A stretch of 64,000 nt of DNA from Rhizopus sp. PT2906 (GCA_025529335.1 JAMYHX010000039.1:1-64000); one strand, 5' to 3'; counted from the stretch's first letter, positions 1-10,266 are shown. The notes: generated by a model not told the origin, from the letters alone. Numbers and translations are program-made.

Positions 1-464
1 CTTACTCTTAATCCAGGGAAAAAGAATGTATCTATACTCTTTCGTCGAGGTTCATCCAAGCTGTAGTTGATGACTGGAATAGTAGATGAGGTAATGGAAG
101 GAACAAGATGTAATTTGGGTGAATATTGTATATTTTTACTACTTCCATTTCCTTCTATACTGTTTTCTGGCATGATCATATCATCCTTGACATCTTGTAT
201 TTCTTCTTCTTCTTCTTCTTCTTGTTCTGCAAGTGCGCTATCTTCCTCTCGTCGAAACACCCAAGGTTTACTCTTAATAGATGTTGTGGATGCTATGTCT
301 TCAGATTCTCTAGAATGAATTGATCGTTGAGGAACAAGAGAGGATGGAGTGATAGAGTCATTTTCATCTGAGATATCCATCGACAGATCCATTTGCTTAT
401 TTGACTGCCACCATTTCCAGGTCGTCTTTTTTGGTTTTATCGATTGTTCCAATACCAAAGTCAT
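1..464 (-). CDS. hypothetical protein, N-terminal part (runs off left edge)
   Basis: An open frame of about 154 codons starts at the ATG at 464 and stays open to the window edge. The N-terminus (MTLVLEQSIKPKKTTWKWWQ) is basic and tryptophan-rich. A Ser-rich stretch and a run of seven Glu follow. I do not recognise a domain. The last bases at the edge read, on the coding strand, AGA|GTAAG, which would fit an intron donor, so an exon may end at base 6. The start lies 65 bp downstream of the stop of the same-strand DUF423 gene, an AT-rich gap that must hold its promoter. Function unknown; the continuous frame and biased composition support a real gene. Confidence 0.55.
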   Translation of the reverse strand, partial: MTLVLEQSIKPKKTTWKWWQSNKQMDLSMDISDENDSITPSSLVPQRSIHSRESEDIASTTSIKSKPWVFRREEDSALAEQEEEEEEEIQDVKDDMIMPENSIEGNGSSKNIQYSPKLHLVPSITSSTIPVINYSLDEPRRKSIDTFFFPGLRV

Positions 465-529
465 TTTATTTTATTTTATATATAAAAAAGGGAAAGAAGA
501 AGAAAAGGAGGAACAAAAAGAACAAAAAT

Positions 530-1030
530 TTATAATAATAAAGCAGCCCAACCAGCCATCATTGCTAACCCACCTAGTGGCGTGACTGGACCAAGTGCTC
601 GGAATTTTTCTCTTTTTAGTGTCAACAAGTAAATGGTTCCACTAAACATGATGGTTCCTCCCATGATAAGAGGCTGGGCAGCAGGATGAATGCGTCGAAC
701 ACTGGTTGGAATAGATGATATCGCTAACAGGGCGACACCTTGAATAATTTGATAATGGGCGGCAGTGTTCCAATTCTGTATTGATACATTTAAAAAGCAA
801 AAGTATGATTGGCTCATCCTTTGACTATTTATTATGCTTTTGTTTCTTCTTACCTTTAATTTGGTTTCATCATTTCCAACTACTTTGGAAAGACCATGTG
901 AGCCATATGCCCCAAGTGCGATACCGCTTAATCCTAAAGTTTCTTCATTAGCTTCCTATTGACTGTCTTTTGTTGTTTTGGCAATACCAAGAAGGCTGCC
1001 TGCTCTCCAGTAAAAGTTAGAAGAAGCCAT
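530..1030 (-). CDS. DUF423 / TMEM256-like small membrane protein
   Basis: Three exons: 1030..988, 933..854 and 775..530, giving 122 aa. The join is in frame and yields SGIALGAYGSHGL, then NWNTAAHYQIIQGVALLAIS, then a GG-rich C-terminus (GGLAMMAGWAALLL). This is the DUF423/YgdD/TMEM256 pattern: four predicted hydrophobic segments with a conserved GA(F/Y)G(S/A)HGL loop and a later HYQ-like motif. The molecular function of the family is unknown; the protein is expected in a membrane. A longer frame that starts at 817 begins inside the second intron and is not the true start. Introns are 54 and 78 nt with GT-AG ends. Confidence 0.85.
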
Positions 1031-1559
1031 ATGTGATCAAAATAAAGAAAAAAGGAGGAAAACCAAAAAAAAAAAAGCGATACAAGGCGTTTACTTCTGT
1101 ACGCGGTCACGGGATATAAATTCTCCCGTCCCGCCCACATATAATGCTTCTCTCTTTTTTTCCTCACTCCCCCTTTGGCAATGAACATGTGTGTGTCTAT
1201 AAAAATACAATGGGTTTCTTTTTTTCATTAAAGCCCTTTTTTTCTTTTTCATTTCAATTGTTGAGTAGTTGTTACACACACACACTTTCCATTGCTTACA
1301 GTGCATAAAACTTACTAAACTTAAACTGTCCAATCACACAATTTTTTGTTTCAACTCAATAAATAGAAACGAATCATTTCTTTTTATTATTGTTGTTATT
1401 ACTATGGCTACTATTGGTGATACTACTAGTATTATTATTACTACTACTACTATTACTATTACTGCTACTATTGTTGCTATTGCTGCTGTGGATTGTATGA
1501 TTTCTTTTCGGTAGAGGTGAAGATGACGATGTGATGGATGATGAAAATGACCGTAACGC
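1031..1559. other. intergenic: promoter of DUF423 gene and 3' flank of SDS3
   Basis: No gene seen. The part next to 1031 must hold the leftward DUF423 promoter and is A/T-tract rich. Bases 1384-1493 are an imperfect trinucleotide repeat (ACT/ATT/GCT units) just downstream of the SDS3 stop. Short ORFs here are low-complexity. Confidence 0.6.
1384..1493. repeat. imperfect trinucleotide repeat (TAC/TAT type)
   Basis: About 110 bp built almost only from ACT, ATT, GTT and GCT triplets, for example ACTACTACTACTATTACTAT. It lies in the 3' flank of the SDS3 gene. It may be a decayed microsatellite; no coding role is supported. Confidence 0.7.
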
Positions 1560-3097
1560 CTATGAATAATGCTGAGTCCAAGAGGGGAATGAATGTATAC
1601 TATATAGCCTTTTTACGTTTCGTATTGCTTGCATATCAGAATTGATATCCTCTTCTTTCAACTTGAAGACAAGTGCCGGGCGTATGATAAAGGTTAAGGA
1701 TAATAAGATGAAGATTAGAAAAGGTTAGTACAATTATAATAAAAAGGATATCATTCATTTGTTTTCTCTTGTTGGCTTTATTCTCCATATTCTCTGTTCC
1801 TCTTTTACGCAAATTGCGTTTATGTAATCTTGACTGTGAGTCCAGTACGACATCTAGAATAAAGTGTCACTACAAGTATATTATCATCATCACTTTGCCT
1901 TACCATAAGCTAGATCACAATTATCTTTATCTTCTTTTAATTTACGTCTCTTTTCTTCCAATACACTAAATAACTTTTCTCTTATTTCTTGCGTTTCAAG
2001 CTATACAAAAGGAATCGTTCACCCTTCATGGTCACACACACATATATTTATACTCAAAACTTACCAAGTATTCTTCTTCTGCTTGGTATATTTCTAATTG
2101 AAATTGATGGTCTGTCACTTGCTTTTGATATTCTCTAAATAGTTGACCATCATCAATCATTTTTCGTCTCATATTTTCTAAATCCCTTAGTCCATCCAAA
2201 TACGTTGCATGTATATCTAATATACAGTTATGATTTGTTATTAATAAACAGTCATCAATAATACCTTTACGTGCTTCCTTCAATTCTTTATCAATAGCTG
2301 ATAATTTCTCATTATATAATCTATGGTTTGTGAGTTACATAGCAATAGTTTACGTTATTATTTTACCTATCCTTCTTTTCTAGAAATTCAGCATTCAGTT
2401 TCTCCATTTTTAGTGTCATTTCTTTTCGTCTTTTGGCTTTTCTGTTATCTCCTAATTCTCCGTCATACTGTGTATCAAACCAGTTATCTATCTCGTCTAC
2501 GTCAAAGGTATTGTAATTGTTCTTGAGTGAGTAAATGGGTGATTCTTCTTTCATGTGTTTCATCACATTGGCAGACGGTGGAGAATAATGATGTGACATT
2601 GGTAACAGCTGTGTGTAATTGCTTGCACTACTACCGCTGCTATTAGGTTTATATGCATAGTCTTCTGGTCCATGACTAAAAGCAGAGTTCAGTCGTACTG
2701 GCTGTCCTTGATATGCAGGTAAGTAAGGCTCTTTGTCCTCTTCTCTGTAATAAAAACTATTAACTGGCCTTGACAAGACACTCTTTGGACTTGGTAATTC
2801 AGGTGTTGTATTCATAGTAGCCACTGCTGTTGCTGTTGTTGTTGTTGTTGTTGCTGTTATGGTAGCGGCGGTGGTCGTACCCACCGTTGTTGATGGTGGT
2901 AGTGGAGGAGGTGGTGGTGGTGCTGTAGTTGTCGCTGTTGCTGTTGTAGCTGTCGTTGTTGTCGCTGTAGGAGGAAGAGGAAGAGGTGGTGGTGATGGTG
3001 GGGGTTGTGCTGACTGGGGTGATGTGTTTGTGCCGTTCGAGGTCGCTGTCGTCGTAGTGCTTGAACCAAACATGAAGGGTTTATTCGTTTCCAGCAT
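1560..3097 (-). CDS. SDS3: Sds3-like subunit of Sin3/Rpd3 histone deacetylase complex
   Basis: Five exons (3097..2367, 2320..2065, 2000..1904, 1853..1752, 1681..1560), 435 aa. Residues 1-100 are Thr/Pro/Ser low complexity, encoded by long trinucleotide runs. From about residue 210 comes the Sds3/BRMS1/Dep1 pattern: DNRKAKRRKEMTLKMEKLNA, EFLEKKDRLYNEKLSAIDKE and a long helical region, then a C-terminal GPALVFKLKEEDINSDMQAI block typical of the family's end. Sds3 is a structural subunit of the large Sin3-Rpd3 complex in the nucleus. Three introns are GT-AG. The last one must be AT-AC to reach the conserved C-terminal block in frame (see separate entry). Family assignment is from motif memory, not a search. 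Confidence 0.8.
1682..1751 (-). other. U12-type AT-AC intron of the SDS3 gene
   Basis: The 70-nt intron begins ATATCCTTTTT (U12 donor consensus ATATCCTTT), carries TCCTTAACC at 1700-1692 (U12 branch consensus TTCCTTRAC) and ends ATCATAC, with the branch adenosine 12-13 nt from the 3' end. Excision joins ...KQMN to GPALVFKLKEEDI in frame. No GT donor upstream gives this join. A TACTAAC also occurs inside but pairs with no usable donor. Confidence 0.85.
2824..3015. repeat. trinucleotide-rich low-complexity tract inside SDS3 exon 1
   Basis: GTT/GCT/GGT/GTC triplet runs that encode the Thr/Ala/Pro stretches of SDS3 residues 30-90. The opposite strand has an open Val/Gly-rich frame and a third frame is His/Gln-rich; both are by-products of the repeat. 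Confidence 0.75.
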
Positions 3098-3241
3098 ATT
3101 TTTATTAAGAGAAAGAAGGGAAGAAATAACAGGAAATAGGGAAAAAGAGAAAAAAGTGGGTGTGTAGTTCTTGGTGTGTGCAGCGTATATTTGGGGGACA
3201 GCGAGAGTCGGGAATCAGGCCAATCATAAGCCACTCATTTT

Positions 3242-4619
3242 TCATCGAACAGGACTACATCAAATTAGTATGGTTTAATACTCTTAGAGCACACACACAC
3301 ACACTTACGTGGCATCAATCTGCTTAATATGAGGCAAAGCTAACCTAATCTTATTACGATAGGTTGCCTTATTATTCAATTGCATTGGGTTTCCTTCAAG
3401 ATAGACTGTCTCCAGCGTCTTGATCTTGCCCAGCTCTTCTTCCACTTGTTTATAGCATTCATTATCAAATTGATTATTGTTTGCCCAGAATTCCTCCAAG
3501 GCAGGCAAATGAGACAAATTTTCAATCTTTGTGAGGGCATTATTAGCGATATCAACAATCGTCAATTTGAGCTATACATCATCATTATCATCAGATATTG
3601 TTTGACCAAGTGTATAAAATATATATCTTACATTCTTCTCAAGACCCTCAATTTTCGTAATCGCATTATGGCTTAGATAAAGTTCTTCAAGGTTTTCAAG
3701 TTCTTCTAAACCTTCAATTTTTGTCAGACGATTACTTTGAATACTCAATAGCCTTAGATTCTTCAAGGGGCTCAAATTCTATTTGCAATTAGAAAACGCC
3801 CTTCTTTTTCATTAAAATTTACCTCTAGTTTAGTAATCTTGTTCTTTCCTAACCAAAGTTGTGTTAAATTGACAAGGCGGTCCAAGTTTTCAATAACCTA
3901 ATTAGTCATAAGCTGATATTCTTTATTTGTTACTATTGTTGTTGTTGTTTACCCTAATTCGATTGGCTCCTAGTTCGAGATTCTTCAAATTGACAAGTGT
4001 GTCTAGGTTTTCAATCTTGGAAATTTTGTTGCTTACAAAATAAAGGTTCTCCAAGCTTGTCAGTTTATCAATATTCTTGATATGCTTGATCTTGTTGAAA
4101 GACAGATCCAAATCCCTAATGACGTATTAGTATCTTTTGAACTTGATATATTTATGTATATTTTACTTGAGCTGAACAAGGTGATTCAATCCTCGGATAT
4201 GAGATATTTTATTGTCATACAAGTCAAGCTCCTTAAGGCTGTCTAAACCTTCTAAACCTTCGATATCAATAATAAAGTTCTGTCTAAAATAAATGTGCTA
4301 TTAACAATAGGATTAGCTCATGTATAAAATAGACGCGTTTTTACTTACTTCCAACTGTTTAAATCTCTCTAATTTGAGTGCAGCTAAATTGCTAATCTTC
4401 ATGTGGACAAGGTCTATTTCCTGTAGGAGCAACATTGTATACAGTATTAGGACAACATGATTAAACATAAACCATATATGATATTACAGTAGTATCTTCT
4501 GGAACTTCATCCAAAAATCCTTCCTCACTTATATCTTCAACTTCTTCGTCAACTTCGGACTCTTCGACATCGCTGTGCTCAACCTTATCCTCAACTTTCA
4601 TATCTGTCTGTATGCCCAT
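3242..4619 (-). CDS. SDS22: SDS22-like regulatory subunit of protein phosphatase 1
   Basis: Eight exons (4619..4488, 4420..4349, 4297..4167, 4115..3953, 3897..3823, 3778..3632, 3571..3309, 3254..3242), 331 aa. After an acidic N-terminus come about eleven 22-residue leucine-rich repeats of SDS22 type (LKELDLYDNKI, LENLYFVSNKISKIENL, LEELYLSHNAITKIEGLEKN), then the LRR cap LETVYLEGNPMQ...LALPHIKQIDATPVR. The family binds and matures PP1 in the nucleus. Exon 3 starts at an internal AG (4298), because this restores the conserved LRQN-like line (HIYFRQNFI). The last exon is only 13 nt: it adds PVR and the stop, matching the QIDAT-x-V end of homologues; reading through would end at DAT. Start chosen at MGIQTDMK; an upstream in-frame ATG would add nine residues. 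Confidence 0.92.
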
Positions 4620-4844
4620 TGCGTTAACAGAGTAAAAAAAAAGTGTAAGCAATACTAAATTAAAACTACGACACTTCTTTAAAAAATCATCTCATAAAAA
4701 AAGAGACATAGTAAAAAACAAACATCTTTCTATTTTTGTTCTTTTTTCTTAATACAAACAAATGTCAAGATTAACAATCACATATCATATTCTCGATTTC
4801 ACATGGTACGAATTTCGTCTTCTTTAAGGTGTGCTTTTTCTTTT

Positions 4845-6997
4845 TTACAAGACGGGCTTTAAGATACGCTCAACTTCTTCCCAGTCATCAGTAGGTATAC
4901 GTTCAATCGGACGTTGAAAGTGGTTCTCCAAGTATTGCATTTGCTTCCAACTTTGTTCATTATAGACAAAGATGATAGAAACACCTGTTCTTCCAAATCG
5001 ACCTGTTCGACCAATACGATGCAAGTAAGCTTCAGTATCAGGATAACCTCTAGGATCTAAAGGTATATCATAATTGACAACTAGAGTAACCTGAAGAATA
5101 TCTATACCACGAGCTATAACATTTGTTGTAATCAAGACCTTGAATTCACCACGTCTAAAGTCATCCATAGCCTTGTCTCGTTCTTCAGGTGACATACCAC
5201 CATGTAAGCAAGCAATCGCATGTCCCTGTTCTTGCATTCGTTTGGCAATTTCAAACGCAGTTTCACGTCGTCGACAAAAGATGATACTCTGACTGACTGT
5301 CAACAGCTCATAAAGTCGACACAATACTTCATATTTATGTTCTTCACTCGTACAGTCACAGTAAAACTGCTTGATAGCATCCACACTTAATTCATGAATA
5401 GACAGTGACATTTCGTTTGCGTTAGGTGCAAATTTGCTGGCAAACTTACGAACATGATCAGGGAAAGTGGCTGAAAAGAGCAAAGTTTGAGGGTTGGCAG
5501 GGATCATACTCTTGATACGGATACTTTGATCACCTAAACCGTCTTGATCCAACATGTTGTCTGCTTCATCCAATACAAACACTCTGATATCACTTACATC
5601 AATAAAACGACGACGCATATAGTCCATAACTGATCCTGGTGTACCAATGACGACTTGCTCGTTAATCGTTCTACGCCTGGTTTCCTTAATGACTGCAGTT
5701 GCCTTGATATTCGTAAATTGGGCCATCTTCTGAGTCACTTCACATATTTGACGAGCCAACTCTCTAGAAGGCGCCAAACAGATCGCTTGTGGTTTGTCAA
5801 TAGTCGAATCAACGCGTGAAAGCATAGCCAAGACAAAGGCAGCTGTCTTTCCTGTACCACTCTGCGATTGAGCAATCATGTTGGTTGGGCTATAAAAGCA
5901 GGAAATGATTAACAAGTTCTAAGCAAAGAAATCAAACAATTCTTACGGATTAGAAATCATCAAAGGAAGAGCTCTTTCTTGAATCTTGGATGGCTTATTG
6001 AATCCCATGGCATACAAACCTTTGAGTAGCAAATTATTCCTAGATTAAATAGATTTAGCCTTTGTTTTTGTTTTTGTTTTTTTTTTTTTAGTATAGTGCA
6101 TCCTACAATCCCAATTGTTCAAAGCTTTTAACTGAATACAGAGGTGAATTGGGGTCAAGCTGGCTATCATTCATTGTCACGCGAACATTGTGCGGGTTGT
6201 CAAACAAGTTACGAATGACATTAGGTTCTATTGAAAAAAAAAAAGCTTATTGAACAATAAAAAGCATGCAATATTACTTGCCTGAATCTGGTTGGAGATC
6301 TCTAGTGATCTCGCCAAAGTCCAAATCAATCACCTGTGGAACTACCATATGTTGTTAATCTAATAGTAATACACTCATATGTATATAATTATACTTTGAG
6401 GATTGTTTGCTGGCTCAGGAGGCTTCTGATTCCATTGTTGTCCATTGTTATTGTTATTATTATTATTGTTCCATTGGCTCTGTGATGGTTCATCGCTAGC
6501 CCATTTACTTTGCTGGGTGCCAAAGGAACCTTCAGCTGGCTGCGATTGAGACCACTGAGCAGGCTGTTGTTGAGGTTGATTCCAGTTACCTTGTGGATTA
6601 TTGTCTTGAGGAGGTTGTTGTTGTTGTTGTTGGGGCTGTTGACTCCAACGGCTCTGAGGCTGTTGTGGTTGCTGCTGAGGTTGTTGGTACTGTTGATTCC
6701 AATTACTTTGCTGTGGCTGCTGCTGTTGTTGTTGCTGTTGTTGATTCCAAGTGCTTTGTGGTTGTTGCTGCTGTTGATTCCAGCCATTTTGGTTGTTTTG
6801 GTTTGAATTGTTCCACTCAATTTGGGGGTTCCATTCTTTATTATATTAATTAGAATCTACCAAGTATATGTAGTTTATTTTGTACCTTCTGATGTTATGT
6901 CTTGTAAGCTAAGACTAATAGTAGGTACACTCCCGCCTAATAAAAAGGTTTATCAGTTTTACTTTTACTGCTATTATACAAACTTACTATTTGCCAT
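4845..6997 (-). CDS. DBP5: DEAD-box mRNA export helicase Dbp5/DDX19
   Basis: Seven exons (6997..6988, 6936..6886, 6835..6395, 6341..6282, 6227..6107, 6039..5947, 5889..4845), 606 aa. Residues 20-165 are rich in Gln, Asn and Trp and have no counterpart in the ~480-aa yeast and human enzymes. The core shows Q-motif region KPSKIQERALP, motif I AQSQSGTGKT, Ia PSRELA, Ib TPGS, II DEAD, III SAT, V ARGID and VI HRIGRTGRFGR. FVLDEADNMLDQDG and YPDTEAYLHRIGRTGRFG place it with Dbp5 rather than eIF4A. Dbp5 remodels mRNPs at the cytoplasmic face of the nuclear pore with Gle1 and inositol hexakisphosphate. Exon 1 is only 10 nt (MAN plus one base). Intron 4 has a GC donor. Confidence 0.93.
6228..6281 (-). 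other. GC-AG intron in DBP5
   Basis: The exon ends CAGATTCAG and the intron begins GCAAGTAA and ends TTTCAATAG (54 nt). The donor matches the strong GCAAGT form used by GC-AG introns. The join QPDSEPNVIRNLFDNPHNVR is in frame and rejoins conserved sequence. Confidence 0.8.
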
Positions 6998-8125
6998 CGC
7001 GTATTAAACAGAGATTAAAAAGAAAGAAAAGAAAAAAGAAAAAAATAGGTGACCTTGAAGCATAATGAAATTCCGGTTATCCCAGAGCTTTTTTTATTAT
7101 TATTCACTTGATGCTTTTCTGCCATTTTCCTCATTATTTTATTTAAGTAGCACTTTAACTTGCCTTTGGCAAGGATTACGTGTATTAATCAGATGAAACT
7201 TTAATACTCACTCTACTTGATAGAACTGGTCGTATGGCACACAAATAGAAGATTCAAAAAGGATCTACTGACCAATAACAAGAAACTGATAAATTTGAAG
7301 AATAAGCTTCTCTTCTATTCTGAGTATCATAAAAGGTACAGCACTCTACATGTGTTTTTATAGTATCTATGATGTTATTGTAGCTGATACATCAGTGCAA
7401 TTGATTCTCTATTCTGTTAACTGTATTATATTTTGTTCAGTTTTGTAGCACCACATTTTTTATTAAGGGGAGTCAAAATAAAATGGATGCTCATCAAGAG
7501 GAACCAGATAAATATACATGGTGAAAGGGTTACTTTCTGGAAACAATAAGTAAACCTGTTCCTTACATCCTCACGCTTCTTTACTCATGCGTCTCATGAC
7601 TACAATACATTCACTTTACTATTCTGCATTTTTTATTCAATTTTCTTTTCCTTAGAGGATACTACTATACATGTCATCCTGCGTTGGTGAACGCAGCAAG
7701 GTGATTTTGATGCTGACCTGCTTATAGGCACGATTTCCAATTCGTTCGACCAGACTGATCTTTCTTGAAGGATGATGTCCGTTGGACAGCTTTTTTTTTT
7801 TTTTTTGTAAAAGCCAAACAAGTTGATGATAACACTCTTTATTGAAAAAAGAGCTAAATAAAATCAAAGTAAACCAAAGCGTGAACTTTATCAATAAAGC
7901 TTAAATGCTGTCAGTGTGTTGTAAAATGATACTATAAAGAAGTTGAGAGAAGAGAGTATATGCTTTATTATAATGATTATCTCATCAAACACGTAATTCA
8001 TTCAACAAAACCTTGTCTCATCATAACATGTTTTTGAATTGTGAATATTCTAACTTTTGTGAAGATTAGGAAGGTCTTGATAGCCCTATTGTGCCGTATG
8101 GCATTTTCGCAAATTCGTCGGTCCT
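6998..8125. other. intergenic, no gene recognised
   Basis: About 1.1 kb upstream of DBP5, so its promoter lies next to 6998. The rest is AT-rich with short frames only. A 16-T run sits near 7790-7806. I see no coding exon or RNA gene here. Confidence 0.5.
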
Positions 8126-8291
8126 TGATCGAACTGACAAAATAAATAACAACATTTCTTTTTATCTCTTCATAAAATCATGTTTAGTTTGACTCTACAG
8201 ATTGAAAAGTTTTGTTGGATGGCGTCATAGGCAATGGGTAGAAATAGCACCGGAAGAGTTAGTCTAACTTCTGGTGCATGTAGTGTTTACC
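8126..8291 (+). mobile_element. inverted-repeat element copy A (truncated, 3' half)
   Basis: Matches the full copy at 12,082-12,504 from its GATCAACTGACAA motif to the terminal repeat: shared blocks include TTTTTATCTC, CATGTTTAGTTTGAC, TTAGTCTAA and GGTGCATGTAGTGTTT. It lacks the 5' half and one of the two GGTGCA sub-repeats of the end. Non-coding. Confidence 0.65.
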
Positions 8292-8534
8292 ATCCTGATT
8301 ACATGCTTTTCCAGTTGTTATAATTCTTTGTTATTTTCCTTCCAAATAGCACCTTTCCCAATTCATACTATTTTTAAAAGTGATAATCGCTGCCTAATAA
8401 AAAACAAGCCTATAGCAACAAACGGATTCAATGGATTTTGGTGCAAATAATTCTGTATTGATTTGTCGCCCAGCAAAAAGTGTCGCTTGGGGTGGTATGT
8501 TTCCTGACCTCTGACATTTGGTGTATATCAGATG

Positions 8535-8910
8535 CAAGAACATATGAGCCAGAGGTTAGACTAATTCTACGGGTGCTACCCCTACCCACTACCTATGATA
8601 TTGTCCAACAAAGCTTTTCATCATGTGGCTTGACGCTATGCATGATTTTATAAAGGATCCATCTTGGCTTGATTCTTTTCAGGAAGAAAGAGATAAAAAA
8701 GAAATGATTTTATTCTAATTTTATGTTGTCATGTGCTATCAGCAAAGGACCAAGGTCATTCAAGAGTAATTTTATATTAAAGAGTAATCCCATTGGAAAG
8801 CCCTAGGTTTGGCAGACACTTTGGTAGTGTGAAGTTGTATAGTGACTCCACATGTAGCGCCCCAAGGAAGCGCTCGTAGCATTATCTTATCTCTGAGTGC
8901 ACCAAGTGCT
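8535..8910 (-). mobile_element. inverted-repeat element copy B (reverse orientation, diverged)
   Basis: Read on the minus strand it follows the order of the 12,082-12,504 copy: GCGCTTCCTTGGGGCGCTAC, a GTCACTATAC block, GACAACATAAAATTAGAATA, TTTTTTATCTCTTTCTTCCT, CATGCATAGCGTCAA, then TTAGTCTAACCTCTGG at 8,545-8,560. It faces copy A, so A and B form a large imperfect inverted pair about 250 bp apart. The ends are more decayed than in copy C. Confidence 0.65.
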
Positions 8911-9094
8911 TGCAAATATTAAATAAACCACGTTATTTTAAAAGAAATGCATCATAGAAAAAGAATTAGTAATCAAAGATACTCGAAGGTACCTGAGCGA
9001 TTAGTTCAAAAAGGAAAGAATGACCCACTTTCCTTTTTTGGTATTCAGCCTCCTCTGTAAACCTAAATTCTTCCGTGCTGAATAATACACAAGT

Positions 9095-9107
9095 TGCATA
9101 TAAAAGG
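9095..9107 (+). promoter_or_regulatory. TATA box of the OYE gene
   Basis: GCATATAAAAGGG about 65 bp upstream of the ATG at 9,166, in a good position for a strong fungal promoter. Confidence 0.7.
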
Positions 9108-9165
9108 GTCCGTTTTTCTTTTTTAGTCTCATTTTATCATTAAACACACTCAATTCATCTCCACA

Positions 9166-10266
9166 ATGACTATTCAATCTCTCTTCAGTCCAATCAAGGT
9201 CGGAAGACATGTACTTCAACACCGTGTTGTCTTGGCTCCCTTAACTCGTACAAGAGCTACTCTCGAAGCCGTCCCTAACGATCTCCTTGTTGAATATTAC
9301 AAGCAAAGAGCAAGCAATGGCGGTCTCTTGATCACAGAGGGCACCTTCATTGATCCTTTAGCAGGCGGATACATTCAAATTCCTGGTATTTTCAACAAGG
9401 AACAAATCGAGAGTTGGAAAAAGGTGACAGATGCTGTTCACGAAAAGGGTGCTGTCATTTACTTACAACTCGGACACCTTGGACGCGCTGGCTCTAGCAA
9501 ACTGAATCCTAATGGTGAGCAACCTGTTTCTGCCTCCAGCATTCCTATTAAAGGTATCAACTACTTTGCTGGCGGTGGCGAATACGACGTACCACACGCC
9601 TTGACTGTGCCTGAGATCAAAGAATGGATTCAAAAATTCCGTCAAGCTGCCTTGAATGCAATTGAAGCTGGTTTTGATGGTGTTGAAATCCATGGTGCTA
9701 ATGGTTTCCTCATTGATCAATTCATCAACTCCAACAGCAACAAGCGTACTGACGAATATGGTGGAAGTATCGAGAACCGTGCTCGCTTTGCTCTCGAAGT
9801 GGTTGATGCTGTCGCTGACGCTGTTGGTGATGACCGTACCGCCATCCGTTTCTCACCTGGTGGATCTTTCCAAGATATGGGAGATGACACCGTTGTCGAA
9901 ACCTGGAGCTACTTGACCTCTCAACTTCAAAAGAACCACCCTAACTTGGCCTATCTCCACTTTATCCAAGCTCGTTCCAACATCCAAAGTGATGAAGATA
10001 CACTTACTGAAGATACATTAGAACCGTATCGCAAGATCTGGAAGGGCCCTTTTATCGCTTCTGATGGTTACTCCACTGCTCCTAAAAAGGCTATCGATTA
10101 TGCTCAAAAACATGGAAGTCTGATCTCTTTTGGTCGTGCTTTCATTGCAAATCCTGATCTTCCTGAACGCCTTCGCAACAATTGGCCATTGAACAAATAT
10201 GATAGATCCACCTTCTACACTCATGGTCCTGAAGGCTATATAGACTATTCTTTCTACAAGGCTTAA
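9166..10266 (+). CDS. Old yellow enzyme family FMN oxidoreductase
   Basis: Single exon, 366 aa, the usual length for the family. It is a TIM-barrel flavoenzyme: N-terminal LFSPIKVG, PLTRTRA with the FMN-contacting Thr27, QLGHLGRAG, HGANGFLIDQFINSNSNKRT (His176 and Asn179 equal the substrate-binding His191/Asn194 of yeast OYE1), DEYGGSIENRARF and a C-terminal ISFGRAFIANPDL FMN-phosphate motif. These enzymes reduce activated C=C bonds with NADPH. The OYE1 proton donor Tyr196 is Phe181 here, so alkene protonation may be altered. Clear TATA box, intronless, and codon use suggests high expression. Flanked on both sides by repeat-element copies. Physiological substrate unknown. Confidence 0.95.
   Translation: MTIQSLFSPIKVGRHVLQHRVVLAPLTRTRATLEAVPNDLLVEYYKQRASNGGLLITEGTFIDPLAGGYIQIPGIFNKEQIESWKKVTDAVHEKGAVIYLQLGHLGRAGSSKLNPNGEQPVSASSIPIKGINYFAGGGEYDVPHALTVPEIKEWIQKFRQAALNAIEAGFDGVEIHGANGFLIDQFINSNSNKRTDEYGGSIENRARFALEVVDAVADAVGDDRTAIRFSPGGSFQDMGDDTVVETWSYLTSQLQKNHPNLAYLHFIQARSNIQSDEDTLTEDTLEPYRKIWKGPFIASDGYSTAPKKAIDYAQKHGSLISFGRAFIANPDLPERLRNNWPLNKYDRSTFYTHGPEGYIDYSFYKA

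Noticed and set aside
934..1333. Minus-strand ORFs near the DUF423 gene
   Set aside because: They read through the DUF423 first exon in another frame and through AT-rich upstream DNA; no conserved content.
2857..3234. Plus-strand Val/Gly frame and a His/Gln-rich minus frame over SDS3 exon 1
   Set aside because: Both come from the same trinucleotide repeats; only the Thr/Pro frame continues into conserved Sds3 sequence.
6510..6853. Long plus-strand frames rich in Leu or Val opposite DBP5
   Set aside because: They are the antisense and shifted readings of CAA/AAC repeats in the DBP5 Q/N-rich exon; the minus strand joins in frame to a conserved helicase.
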